A stretch of DNA of 16,220 nucleotides from QHXQ01 sp036389375 (GTDB taxonomy: Bacteria; Acidobacteriota; Blastocatellia; Pyrinomonadales; Pyrinomonadaceae): contig DASVQA010000182.1 in the NCBI GenBank assembly GCA_036389375.1, positions 1-16,220 on the forward strand, read 5' to 3'. Below the pieces are notes generated by a model. It worked only from the letters and a program-made list of their open reading frames with translations, was not told where the DNA came from and did no database searches. Below are positions 1-6,621 of the stretch, piece after piece. Positions within the stretch are counted from its first letter, which is position 1. Each line of letters starts with the position of its first letter. A program made the position numbers and the translations under genes.

Positions 1-250
1 TCATTTGATTGCGCGTGATGTCGAAGGTGATGTCCGACATGTGCAGGAAGTAGTTGGCGAAATACTCTTTGATGAGATAGCCCTTGTAGCCGAGGCAGAT
101 GATGAAATCATGCAGCCCGTAGGCTGAATAGATCTTCATGATGTGCCAGAGGATGGGCTTACCGCCGATCTCGATCATTGGCTTGGGCTTCGCGGCTGTC
201 TCTTCGCTGATGCGGCTGCCCAAGCCCCCGGCTAAGATTACTGTCTTCAT
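1..250 (-). CDS. rfbF: Glucose-1-phosphate cytidylyltransferase, N-terminal part (runs off left edge)
   Basis: The first 83 codons are visible and the rest lies beyond the left edge. The protein opens MKTVILAGGLGSRISEET, followed by KPKPMIEIGGKPILWHIMKIY. This is the nucleotide-binding signature (LAGGxGxR with a downstream KPM-E-GG-PILWH) of the sugar nucleotidyltransferase family, and the WHIMK..Y..YG..DFIICLGYKG pattern is characteristic of RfbF. The family makes CDP-glucose from CTP and alpha-glucose-1-phosphate in the cytoplasm. That is the first step towards CDP-linked 3,6-dideoxyhexoses and branched sugars of O-antigens. The ATG at 250-248 is followed directly by the conserved core, so the start is secure, although no Shine-Dalgarno sequence is visible. 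A good promoter match lies 30 bases upstream, so this gene may start its own transcript. I expect rfbG (CDP-glucose 4,6-dehydratase) or similar genes to the left, but they cannot be seen here. Confidence 0.93.
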   Translation of the reverse strand, partial: MKTVILAGGLGSRISEETAAKPKPMIEIGGKPILWHIMKIYSAYGLHDFIICLGYKGYLIKEYFANYFLHMSDITFDITRNQM

Positions 251-279
251 TGTTGGCGAATTATTTTTGAGCGGCGGCT

Positions 280-309
280 ATTATTGGCACGCGCTCGCGT
301 CTAAGTCAA
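280..309 (-). promoter_or_regulatory. Candidate sigma70-type promoter for rfbF
   Basis: On the minus strand, TTGACT (309-304, five of six consensus bases) and AATAAT (285-280, five of six) are separated by 18 bases. Transcription would begin near 273, giving a short leader of about 23 bases before the rfbF ATG at 250. It sits in the 97-base gap after the GT4 gene. This is a pattern match only, but it is the best promoter match I found in the window. Confidence 0.45.
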
Positions 310-347
310 TTTTGGTCTGCCTGCGCTTGGTCAGAGTTATGTAGTGC

Positions 348-1610
348 TCAAGTTGGCTCTGGCGCTGAGGCGCGGGCCGGCGCTGCGTGTGCCTGTAGGC
401 GGCGATAAACCGCCGTGTAACCGCTGCCGCCGACCTGCACAAGATCAAACTGCGCCCGCGCCACGCGCACGCAACGAGCCTGCACGTCCGGCTCAGACGC
501 TAACGCTAATGCCTGTGTGGCCGCTTCGGCGAGCGCGGGCGCGTCAAAGCTCTTGAGCACGACGCCTACACGCTCGCGCGTCAACAATTCGTCCGTATCG
601 CCGATCCCGGCGTTGCTGACGACCGGCAGCCCCGCCGCCAGATACTCAGGAATCTTCGTCGGCGACGCGGCGATCTGCGCAAAGGTCGCCTTGCGGAACG
701 AGAGGCCGAGGCGTGCGCGGCGCAGATATTGCGGCACGTCGGCCGGCTGCGCCGCGCCGATCCAGAAATCTGCGGCGCTCAAACCCGTGCGTTCGAGCAC
801 CGCTGCCGCTTCCGTAACAGAGCCTTTGGTCAAGATGCGCAGGTAAGCGTCGGGGCGCGCGGCCCGCACCGCCAGATAGAACCGCCCGATCTCTTCCAAC
901 AGATACAGACCCGTCACCGCACCGACGTAGATTAACTCGAACCGAGCGGCGTCCGTCGGTGCGGCCCCTGGATCAGTGCTTGCTGCCGCGAAGCGCCCAA
1001 AGTCCACGCAGCACGGGATGACTTCAATCTTCTCCGCCGCCGCGTAGCCTTCCGCCACGACCCACGCGCGCATCCGTCGTGTCAGCACCACCAGTTGATC
1101 AGCGCGCCGCAGACCTGCGCGCTCCACCCACTTCACGGCGCGATAAGGCAGCGACCCCTCAGCCCAGAGTCCCGCATCAACGTACTCTTCGGCCATTAAC
1201 CCGCGCACGTCGAAGACCACGCGACAACCCGTCAGCTTTTGCGTCATGAGCGCCATCATGAGCGGCACGTGCGAGCGCGCATGCACTACGTCTATGCGAT
1301 AGCGGCGGACGAGCCGCTGCGCCGTCCACGCGCCGACGAGCACATCGTAGAGGGTCGCGGGCGCGGACGGACGTTTATGATAGGCGCGGGCGAACCAGCG
1401 TATGCCTTGCGCCGCAAGTTGAGCGCGCATTTCGGCTTGTGGCCGCGCCGGCCAAGCGCGCTGAAGTTCAGGTTCAAACGTGAGTAGATAGACTTCGATG
1501 CCGGCCGCGGCCAACTGCCGCAGGTAGGGGAGCACCTGCGTCTGCACAAGCGGTTCGCGCAGACCGAAGTAGCAGAGGTACAGGGTACGGATTGGGGCTG
1601 AAGGCGTCAT
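348..1610 (-). CDS. GT4-family glycosyltransferase
   Basis: A 420-residue protein with the two-domain GT-B layout of family GT4. The N-terminal half holds an opening Rossmann strand (IRTLYLCYFGLREPLVQTQV, residues 7-26), the acceptor-side IDVVHARSHVPL (106-117) and VVFDVRGLMAEEYVDAG (131-147). The C-terminal half starts near residue 225 (FELIYVGAVTG) and has the donor-binding segment SPTKIPEYLAAGLPVVSNAG at 316-335. That segment carries the E of the GT4 E-x7-E region and the GLPVV turn. The length is normal for the family. Such enzymes transfer a sugar from a nucleotide donor to a lipid-linked glycan at the cytoplasmic face of the membrane, with retention of configuration. Donor and acceptor cannot be read from the sequence. 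The ATG at 1610 is chosen because the first Rossmann strand follows at once. The gene is divergent from the plus-strand methyltransferase at 1794 and is followed by rfbF after 97 bases. Confidence 0.88.
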   Translation of the reverse strand: MTPSAPIRTLYLCYFGLREPLVQTQVLPYLRQLAAAGIEVYLLTFEPELQRAWPARPQAEMRAQLAAQGIRWFARAYHKRPSAPATLYDVLVGAWTAQRLVRRYRIDVVHARSHVPLMMALMTQKLTGCRVVFDVRGLMAEEYVDAGLWAEGSLPYRAVKWVERAGLRRADQLVVLTRRMRAWVVAEGYAAAEKIEVIPCCVDFGRFAAASTDPGAAPTDAARFELIYVGAVTGLYLLEEIGRFYLAVRAARPDAYLRILTKGSVTEAAAVLERTGLSAADFWIGAAQPADVPQYLRRARLGLSFRKATFAQIAASPTKIPEYLAAGLPVVSNAGIGDTDELLTRERVGVVLKSFDAPALAEAATQALALASEPDVQARCVRVARAQFDLVQVGGSGYTAVYRRLQAHAAPARASAPEPT

Positions 1611-1679
1611 GCTGCTTCGACGGCGGCGAGACGCCTGAGAGGTGTGCCCGCGATGCCTAACTGTTCGGTTAACGGAAAA

Positions 1680-1708
1680 ACTTTAAGCTGCAGCGCCGGT
1701 TCCGTCAA
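1680..1708 (-). promoter_or_regulatory. Candidate promoter for the GT4 gene at 348-1610
   Basis: Minus-strand TTGACG (1708-1703, five of six) and TAAAGT (1685-1680, four of six) are spaced by 17 bases, about 70 bases upstream of the ATG at 1610. It lies in the 183-base divergent gap shared with the plus-strand methyltransferase gene. Pattern match only. Confidence 0.33.
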
Positions 1709-1731
1709 ATCACCATTATGGCGCGTCACGG

Positions 1732-1761
1732 TTGGCTGGCTCTGTGCGCCTTTGTTATGCT
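1732..1761 (+). promoter_or_regulatory. Candidate extended -10 promoter for the plus-strand methyltransferase
   Basis: TTGGCT (1732-1737) and TATGCT (1756-1761) are spaced by 18 bases. The -10 is preceded by TGT, giving the TGn extension. The start of transcription would be near 1768, about 26 bases before the ATG at 1794. It sits back to back with the minus-strand promoter candidate at 1680-1708, whose -35 is about 25 bases away, so the two could affect each other. Pattern match only. Confidence 0.3.
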
Positions 1762-1793
1762 GCCTGCTCAGACATTGATCGCTTTTTAAACGC

Positions 1794-2663
1794 ATGACCA
1801 TAGACAGCAGCCAGCCGTTGAGTGAGCCACCGCCTGTGCGCAATTACGACGCGCGTACGGTCGAAGGCTTCGGCCACGAGTGGAGCGAGTTCGATCAAAG
1901 CGCACTCGACGAACGCGAGCAGCAGGAACTATTTGCCGCTTATTTCAGCCTCTTCCCCTGGGCGGCGCTGCCTGCCGACGCGGTTGGCTTCGATCTCGGT
2001 TGCGGCACAGGGCGTTGGGCCAAGCTGGTCGCGCCAAAGGTCGCCCGGCTCTATTGCATAGACGCGAGCGGCGCGGCGCTGGCGGTCGCGCAGCGTAACC
2101 TCGCCGCGCTGCACAACTGCGAGTTCATCGAGGCTTCAGTTGACGAGTTGCCACTCATGGACGACTCGCAAGACTTCGGCTATTCGCTCGGCGTGCTGCA
2201 TCACGTGCCGGACACGGCCGCTGGCATCAAGGCCTGCGCGCGCAAGTTGAAACCGGGCGCGCCGTTTCTGATCTATCTCTACTATGCGTTCGACAATCGG
2301 CCCGCGTGGTTTCGCCTGCTCTGGCGCGCGAGCGACACAGGACGGCGCACGATCTCGCGCCTGCCCTTTCGCCTGCGCCGCTCGCTGACCGATCTGATCG
2401 CGCTCAGCATCTACTGGCCGCTGGCACGCACGGCGCGGGCGCTCGAAGATGCGGGCCGCAACGTCGATGCGTTTCCGTTGGCGATCTATCGCCGCCGCAG
2501 TTTCTACACCATGCGCACCGACGCGCTCGACCGCTTTGGCACATCGCTAGAACAGCGTTTTACGGCCGCACAGATCAAGCAGATGATGACGGCGGCAGGG
2601 CTTGAGCGGATCGCTTTCCGAGACGCGATGCCGTACTGGTGCGCCATCGGGTACAAGCGTTAA
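1794..2663 (+). CDS. Class I SAM-dependent methyltransferase
   Basis: A 289-residue protein of the Methyltransf_11/25 type. Motif I (the SAM-binding glycine loop) is VGFDLGCGTGRWAKLVAP at residues 64-81. The acidic residue that ends strand beta-2 is in YCIDAS (D90). FGYSLGVLHHVPDTAAGI (128-145) matches the post-motif II/motif III region with its usual LHH. A C-terminal extension of about 110 residues (RRRSFYTMRTDALDRFGT and onward) is the sort seen in methyltransferases of polysaccharide clusters. The fold implies methyl transfer to a small molecule or sugar; the substrate is unknown. This is the only clear plus-strand gene in the window. It is divergent from the GT4 gene at 348-1610 and convergent with the methyltransferase at 2703-3461, with 39 bases between stop codons. 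No Shine-Dalgarno sequence is evident before the ATG. An in-frame start further upstream is not obvious, so this start is kept. Confidence 0.87.
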   Translation: MTIDSSQPLSEPPPVRNYDARTVEGFGHEWSEFDQSALDEREQQELFAAYFSLFPWAALPADAVGFDLGCGTGRWAKLVAPKVARLYCIDASGAALAVAQRNLAALHNCEFIEASVDELPLMDDSQDFGYSLGVLHHVPDTAAGIKACARKLKPGAPFLIYLYYAFDNRPAWFRLLWRASDTGRRTISRLPFRLRRSLTDLIALSIYWPLARTARALEDAGRNVDAFPLAIYRRRSFYTMRTDALDRFGTSLEQRFTAAQIKQMMTAAGLERIAFRDAMPYWCAIGYKR

Positions 2664-2702
2664 CGAGGGCGCGGGTGGCAATAGAATCGCCCGCTCGGCC
2701 GC

Positions 2703-3461
2703 TCAAGCGCGGGCGTCGTTGGCGGGCGTGAACTCTGCGAGCAGTACCATGCGATAACCGTCCTCTGCGTCGGGCGCGGGCAGCACGGGCAGCAGCGCGC
2801 CGAGCAGAAAGTTTGTGGCCGCGTAGAGCGCGTCGGAGCGCGCCGCCGCGCCGCGCACAAAGCGGCAGACGGAGACGGGTTCGCAATAGGAGAGCGAGAT
2901 TTTGACTTCGCGGCCCGACGCGGCCGCTGCCGCACGAATCTGCGCCGCCACGTCCGCGCTCGTCGGATAAGCTTGGCCCTGATGTTCAAACAGCCAGTCG
3001 GGCACCGGCCGCTGGCGCAGCTCTAAGGCGTGCTGAAACTCGGCGTCGCAACTGCGCCCCTGCTCGCCCTGCGGGCACGCCAGCACCAGCGCGCGCTCCG
3101 CTACACGCACCAACTCTGCGAGCGCACGCGCACGCGCATCAAGCGGCAGATGCTCGATCACGTCTATGCAACTGACGACGGGAAACGATCTGTCACTGAA
3201 CGGTAGATCAGTGATCGTGCCCTGTTGGAAGCTAAAGCCCGCGACCGTCTCGGCGGGCGGCTCAACGTCCACGCCCACCACCCGCACGCCATCAAGAAAA
3301 GCCGCCATGCCAATCCGGCCGCAGCCCACGTCGAGCAGCACCGGCTCGCCTTGCGCCGGCACATTTTGCAGCACGCGGCGCAAGATACGCGCCGGTATCC
3401 AATTACGGCAGCGCGTGTCCCAGCCATAGCGATAGAACACGCGTTGTAAAGCTTCTCGCAT
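2703..3461 (-). CDS. Class I SAM-dependent methyltransferase
   Basis: A 252-residue protein. Motif I is VLLDVGCGRIGMAAFL (residues 41-56), the beta-2 acidic residue is in VVGVDVEPP (61-69), and ITDLPFSDRSFPVVSCIDVIEHLP (83-106) is the motif II/III region of Methyltransf_11-like proteins. The arrangement is close to that of small-molecule or glycan O-methyltransferases. The N-terminal 30 residues (REALQRVFYRYGWDTRCRNW) are basic and aromatic and could help in membrane or substrate contact; this is inference. It is not closely similar by eye to the plus-strand methyltransferase at 1794-2663, so a recent duplication is unlikely. The gene is separated from the upstream GT2 gene (3683-4645) by 221 bases that contain a long inverted repeat, so it may have its own transcript. 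TATAGA lies about 10 bases before the ATG, which leaves open a leaderless start. Substrate unknown. Confidence 0.86.
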   Translation of the reverse strand: MREALQRVFYRYGWDTRCRNWIPARILRRVLQNVPAQGEPVLLDVGCGRIGMAAFLDGVRVVGVDVEPPAETVAGFSFQQGTITDLPFSDRSFPVVSCIDVIEHLPLDARARALAELVRVAERALVLACPQGEQGRSCDAEFQHALELRQRPVPDWLFEHQGQAYPTSADVAAQIRAAAAASGREVKISLSYCEPVSVCRFVRGAAARSDALYAATNFLLGALLPVLPAPDAEDGYRMVLLAEFTPANDARA

Positions 3462-3491
3462 CAGTCAATCTATAAAAGCAGGAACAAAAAT

Positions 3492-3564
3492 TTAACCACG
3501 ACATAACACGAACCGGGCGACGTGCAACTTCGGGTGGCTCGCTTCGTGTCGAGTTCGTGGTTAA
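3492..3564. repeat. Imperfect palindrome, TTAACCACGA...TTCGTGGTTAA type
   Basis: The left arm (3492-3512) starts TTAACCACGA and ends CACGAA. The right arm (3543-3564) starts TTCGTGT and ends TTCGTGGTTAA. The right arm reverse-complemented matches the left in the outer ten bases and the inner six, with a short imperfect stretch between them. The loop is 30 bases (3513-3542). The element fills the gap between a GT2 gene and a methyltransferase gene, and no coding frame covers it. As I recall, arms of this 'aaccacgaa' type occur as dispersed intergenic palindromes in several bacterial phyla. Copy number in this genome cannot be judged from one window. It could also act as a terminator or an mRNA 5'-leader hairpin. 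Confidence 0.75.
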
Positions 3565-3618
3565 TGTTACTGCTTCATGCCTTGTCTTGTACTTTCAATT
3601 GCGAACACAAGCGGCGAT

Positions 3619-3627
3619 TGTATAGCA
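3619..3627 (-). promoter_or_regulatory. Possible extended -10 element upstream of the methyltransferase gene
   Basis: On the minus strand the sequence TGCTATACA forms an extended -10 (TGnTATAnn). No convincing -35 lies at the right distance; a TTGACC is present but only about 10 bases upstream. If used, transcription would start near 3612 and give a leader of about 150 bases that includes the palindrome at 3492-3564. Weak evidence. Confidence 0.2.
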
Positions 3628-3682
3628 GCGCGCAGGTCAAGTCGAACGCGCCCCTCGGTCGCGCGCCGTCGCCAGCTCTGCT

Positions 3683-4645
3683 TCACTCACGATAACGCTG
3701 CTTCAGCACCGTCGCCTGTGCCCAGCCGACGAAGGTGGCCAGATCAATCGTCAACAGGATCAAGCCGACGCCGAGCAACTGCACAGGGTTGAGCAACCAC
3801 CACAGGTCGCGCCCCTCACGCCGCACCCAGAGCATCTTCGCCACGCGCGCAAGCGTGCCCATGATCGGCACGAGCAGCCAGTATGCGCTGTGTACGAGCG
3901 CGAGGATGAGGAACGGCAGGCCGAGCAGATAGTTGCGCGCCACGCTGTAGTGCCAGTCGTGCTGGCGGCCCGCCCAGACGTTGTGCCGCGAGTAAAGCGC
4001 GAAGCGGCGAAAGGTGCGGCCGAGCGACGGAGGCAGTTGCCACCAGACGGTCGCGTGCGGTGCCCAGCCGACCTTATGCGCCTGTGCCTGCACCCGCTCG
4101 ACGAAGATCATATCCTCGGCGGCGCGCAGGTCTGGAAAGCCGCCCACCGTCGCCCACAGCTCGCGCTTCATCAGCGACGACGGCACGACGGGGCCGCGCA
4201 CGCGCCCGTTCGGCCGGTTCTGTTTCGGCGTGATGAAGGCCAGCGCCGCCCAACGTTCAAACCGCGTGCCGGCGACCGGCTCGTAGTTGCCGAAGACTAC
4301 GTCCAGGGCCGGGTCGCGCTCGACCTCTTGCACCAGCCGCTCAAGCCACGTCGGCTCAACGCGTATGCCTGCGTCCGTGTAGGCGAGCCACGCGCAACGC
4401 GCGGCGGCCGAGCCGACGTTGCGCCCGCGCCCCGGTGTCGCCGGCCCCGCTTCGATGATGCGGAATCTCTCATCGTCAGCGGTCAAGCGCCGCGCGAGCG
4501 CAACCGTGTCGTCGGTCGAACCGCCGTCAACGATAATCACCTCGGTGGGCCGCAAGGTCTGCTGCCGGATTGAAGCGATGAGCGCGGGCAGCGTCTGCGT
4601 CTCGTTGCGCACGGGAATGATGAGCGAAACCTCTGTGGCGCTCAT
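3683..4645 (-). CDS. GT2-family glycosyltransferase with C-terminal membrane segments
   Basis: A 320-residue protein. The GT-A fold begins at residue 5 (EVSLIIPVRNETQTLPALI). Visible motifs are IIVDGGSTDDT (37-47) for the nucleotide, LAYTDAGI (87-94) at the usual DxD position but reading TDAG, and RAAEDMIFVERV (174-185) with the ED pair that commonly holds the catalytic base. Two hydrophobic segments follow at about 239-263 and 287-308, so the enzyme is probably anchored in the inner membrane with a cytoplasmic catalytic domain. Members of GT2 invert configuration and extend lipid-linked glycans. The open frame continues upstream to 5299, but that part is read through the acyltransferase gene and is not credible. 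The ATG at 4645 immediately precedes the conserved core and overlaps the acyltransferase stop as ATGA, the classic sign of translational coupling. It is the last gene of the uninterrupted run that starts at wzm. Confidence 0.9.
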   Translation of the reverse strand: MSATEVSLIIPVRNETQTLPALIASIRQQTLRPTEVIIVDGGSTDDTVALARRLTADDERFRIIEAGPATPGRGRNVGSAAARCAWLAYTDAGIRVEPTWLERLVQEVERDPALDVVFGNYEPVAGTRFERWAALAFITPKQNRPNGRVRGPVVPSSLMKRELWATVGGFPDLRAAEDMIFVERVQAQAHKVGWAPHATVWWQLPPSLGRTFRRFALYSRHNVWAGRQHDWHYSVARNYLLGLPFLILALVHSAYWLLVPIMGTLARVAKMLWVRREGRDLWWLLNPVQLLGVGLILLTIDLATFVGWAQATVLKQRYRE

Positions 4646-5322
4646 GAGGTTGGCAGGCTCGCGTCGCTCGCCTGATTGCGGCGTGTCGAATTTGGGCTGG
4701 CAGGTAAGGCCGGCGTGCCAGCGAGCGCGGTGGTGGTGGCCGCTTGGCGGCGGTCGCGGATGATGCGCGCGGGGTTGCCGGCGACAACGGCATAGTCGGG
4801 CACAGGTTTCGTTACCACCGAGCCTGCGCCGACGATGGCGTGCTGGCCGACATTGGCCATCACCGTCGCGTTCGCGCCGAGCCACGCGCCGTCGCCGATG
4901 GTGATCGGCTCTTTCGGCGGATTGCCCTGCTGCTTGATCGGCACGTCCAGCCGGTCGATCCGATGATGATGCCGCCCTGAGAGCATGACGACATGTTGCC
5001 CGACGAGCACGTGGCTGCCGATCTCCGCGTAGTCTATGTAAGAGCCGACGCTGATCCACACGTCGTCGCCAAAGGTGGTGCGCGGGTCTTCGATGACCAC
5101 GCCGTAGTTGAGCAGCACGTCGCGCCCGATGCGCGGCAACACGCGCGCATAGACGGCGCGGCGCAACTTCCAGCCCGGCGAGAACGGCAGCCGCGACAGA
5201 AACTCCGACACGTAAGGGAAATAGAGCCAGCCGCCGCGCACGCCCGCGCGCACGATTGCGCCGCAGAGACCGCCGATGGCGTCCAGCAACCCGTTCCACA
5301 ACGTTGCGAGCAAGCGACGCAT
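4642..5322 (-). CDS. Left-handed beta-helix (hexapeptide) acyltransferase, WbbJ-like
   Basis: A 226-residue protein from the ATG at 5322. An N-terminal helix region (1-60) is followed by hexapeptide-repeat sequence from about residue 64 to 188: IGRDVLLNYGVVIEDP, FGDDVWISVGSYIDYAEIGSHVLVGQHVVML, then IGDGAWLGANATVMANVGQHAIVGAGSVV. The loop with RHHHR (117-121) carries the histidine expected to act as catalytic base. AGNPARIIRD (181-190) is the signature that closes the fold in NodL/LacA/WbbJ relatives. These enzymes form homotrimers and transfer acetyl or another acyl group from acyl-CoA to a sugar hydroxyl. The likely role here is O-acylation of the glycan or a precursor. A tail of about 36 residues rich in Ala, Thr, Ser and Pro extends past the normal end. 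A TTG start at 5355 would add 11 residues; the ATG is preferred because no ribosome site favours TTG. The stop overlaps the next gene by four bases. Confidence 0.88.
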   Translation of the reverse strand: MRRLLATLWNGLLDAIGGLCGAIVRAGVRGGWLYFPYVSEFLSRLPFSPGWKLRRAVYARVLPRIGRDVLLNYGVVIEDPRTTFGDDVWISVGSYIDYAEIGSHVLVGQHVVMLSGRHHHRIDRLDVPIKQQGNPPKEPITIGDGAWLGANATVMANVGQHAIVGAGSVVTKPVPDYAVVAGNPARIIRDRRQAATTTALAGTPALPASPNSTRRNQASDASLPTS

Positions 5323-5365
5323 AGTTTGCACTGTTCGCGCGCGCCGAAACAACAAGCGCGGTTAA

Positions 5366-6619
5366 TCAACGAGCGGAGGCTTTACGTCTGCTTTGGCGGC
5401 GACTGGTCGCCTCGGCATAAACGTCAATTAGCCGCCGGCCGAGCGTCTCCGGGTCGAAGTGTGTAGCGATGAAGGCGCGCGCTGACGTGCCGATCTGTCG
5501 CCGCCAAGCGGCGTCGGCGATGAGCCGTTCAAACTGGCGCGCGAACTCTTCGTTGGTCTCGACGATCACGGCGTCGCGCCCATTCTGAGCGGGCACGCCG
5601 CGAAATGAATTGGGGAAACCGATGATCGGTTTCGCGTTCGACATCGCTTCGAGCGTCTTGGTCTTGATCCCCGTGCCGGTCTTGATAGGCGAGAGGAAGA
5701 TGTCGGCCTCGGCGTAGAGCCGGCGTGCCTCTGCGTCCGAAGGCGACGAGATGATCTCGATGCCGCATTCGGCGGCGCGGCGGCGCGCGCCTTCATCGGG
5801 TTGCCCGCCGGCAAAGATGACGCTGACGCGCGCGCGCGCCTCGGCGCTCACCTGCGGCCAGATTTCGTCCGTGAAGAGAAAAGATGATTCGCGGTTGACG
5901 TAAGCATGCAGCATGCAGAGAAAGAGCGCGTGACACCGTTCGTCTGGTTGCGCCGGGCGGGGCGCGAGCGGGGGCAGCGCGACCGGCGGCGGGATGCGGA
6001 CGAGATTTGTGACGCCCTCTCGGCTGAGCGCCTGCTCATCTTCGGGCGAGACGGTGATGGTCGCCAGCGCCTCATTCAACAGCCCGACTTCAAACTGGCG
6101 AAACCGTTTTGCCTCCCAACGCCAGTAGGCTTTACGCAATTTCTTGTGGGCGGCGACCTCAACCTCTGCTCTGTCGCGCAAGATGGCAAAGTGCAGGTCG
6201 AGCGTGCGCACGACGACGGGCAGGTTCAGCCCTTTCAGCGCGATGGCCGGATGCAGCCATTCGCTATGCACCACGTCGAACTTGTGTCGCTGCCACAGGT
6301 CGAGGGTCGCCTGCCGCAGATTTTTGTCCATCCAGAAAGCCGCGTAATAACTGCGCCCCGGCAGCGTGGTTAAAGCCGCTGTCTTGTATTTGTCCAAAGC
6401 GGAGCGGAGCGCGGCCTGCGGCTGGTAGTAATGAACAGTCGTGCGCGAAAGGCGCGCTTGTAGGGCGGCGGCGAGCGGCGCGGCATCGGCGTCCGGCGTC
6501 GGGACTAACAGGTGCAGCTCGCACAGCGACTCGATGCTGCCGAGCGTCTCCAGGAGCGCAACTTTCGCGCCGGCATGTGGCGGCAGCGGAAATGATGTGG
6601 TGATGAAGAGAACTTTCAT
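5366..6619 (-). CDS. GT4-family glycosyltransferase
   Basis: A 417-residue GT-B enzyme starting at ATG 6619 with MKVLFITTSFPLPPHAGAKV, the usual first strand and glycine loop of GT4 proteins. FDVVHSEWLHPAIAL (114-128) and VVVRTLDLHFAIL (135-147) belong to the acceptor domain. The donor domain has LFLCMLHAYVNRES (232-245), EADIFLSPIKTGTGIKTKTLEA (304-325) and MSNAKPIIGFPNSFRGVP (326-343). The GTGIKxKxLEAM segment is strongly diagnostic for GT4 and includes the E of the E-x7-E region. The open frame extends another 27 codons upstream, but those are read through the preceding gene and lack a family resemblance, so the internal ATG is used. It follows the previous gene with only a 2-base gap and is 43 bases before the acyltransferase ATG. 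The C-terminal end is Arg/Ser/Ala-rich. Sugar specificity is unknown. Confidence 0.9.
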   Translation of the reverse strand: MKVLFITTSFPLPPHAGAKVALLETLGSIESLCELHLLVPTPDADAAPLAAALQARLSRTTVHYYQPQAALRSALDKYKTAALTTLPGRSYYAAFWMDKNLRQATLDLWQRHKFDVVHSEWLHPAIALKGLNLPVVVRTLDLHFAILRDRAEVEVAAHKKLRKAYWRWEAKRFRQFEVGLLNEALATITVSPEDEQALSREGVTNLVRIPPPVALPPLAPRPAQPDERCHALFLCMLHAYVNRESSFLFTDEIWPQVSAEARARVSVIFAGGQPDEGARRRAAECGIEIISSPSDAEARRLYAEADIFLSPIKTGTGIKTKTLEAMSNAKPIIGFPNSFRGVPAQNGRDAVIVETNEEFARQFERLIADAAWRRQIGTSARAFIATHFDPETLGRRLIDVYAEATSRRQSRRKASAR

Positions 6620-6621
6620 AT

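Noticed and set aside
2664..2702. Possible bidirectional terminator between the convergent methyltransferase genes
   Set aside because: Only a five-base GC stem can be drawn and no T-run follows on either strand.
3890..4573. Plus-strand open frame of 227 codons opposite the GT2 gene
   Set aside because: Antisense shadow of a well-supported glycosyltransferase; composition is Arg/Ala-rich and no domain can be seen.
4646..5299. Upstream extension of the GT2 open frame at 3683-4645
   Set aside because: It is read through the acyltransferase gene in another frame, is Arg/Ala-rich without motifs, and the ATGA overlap gives a natural start at 4645.
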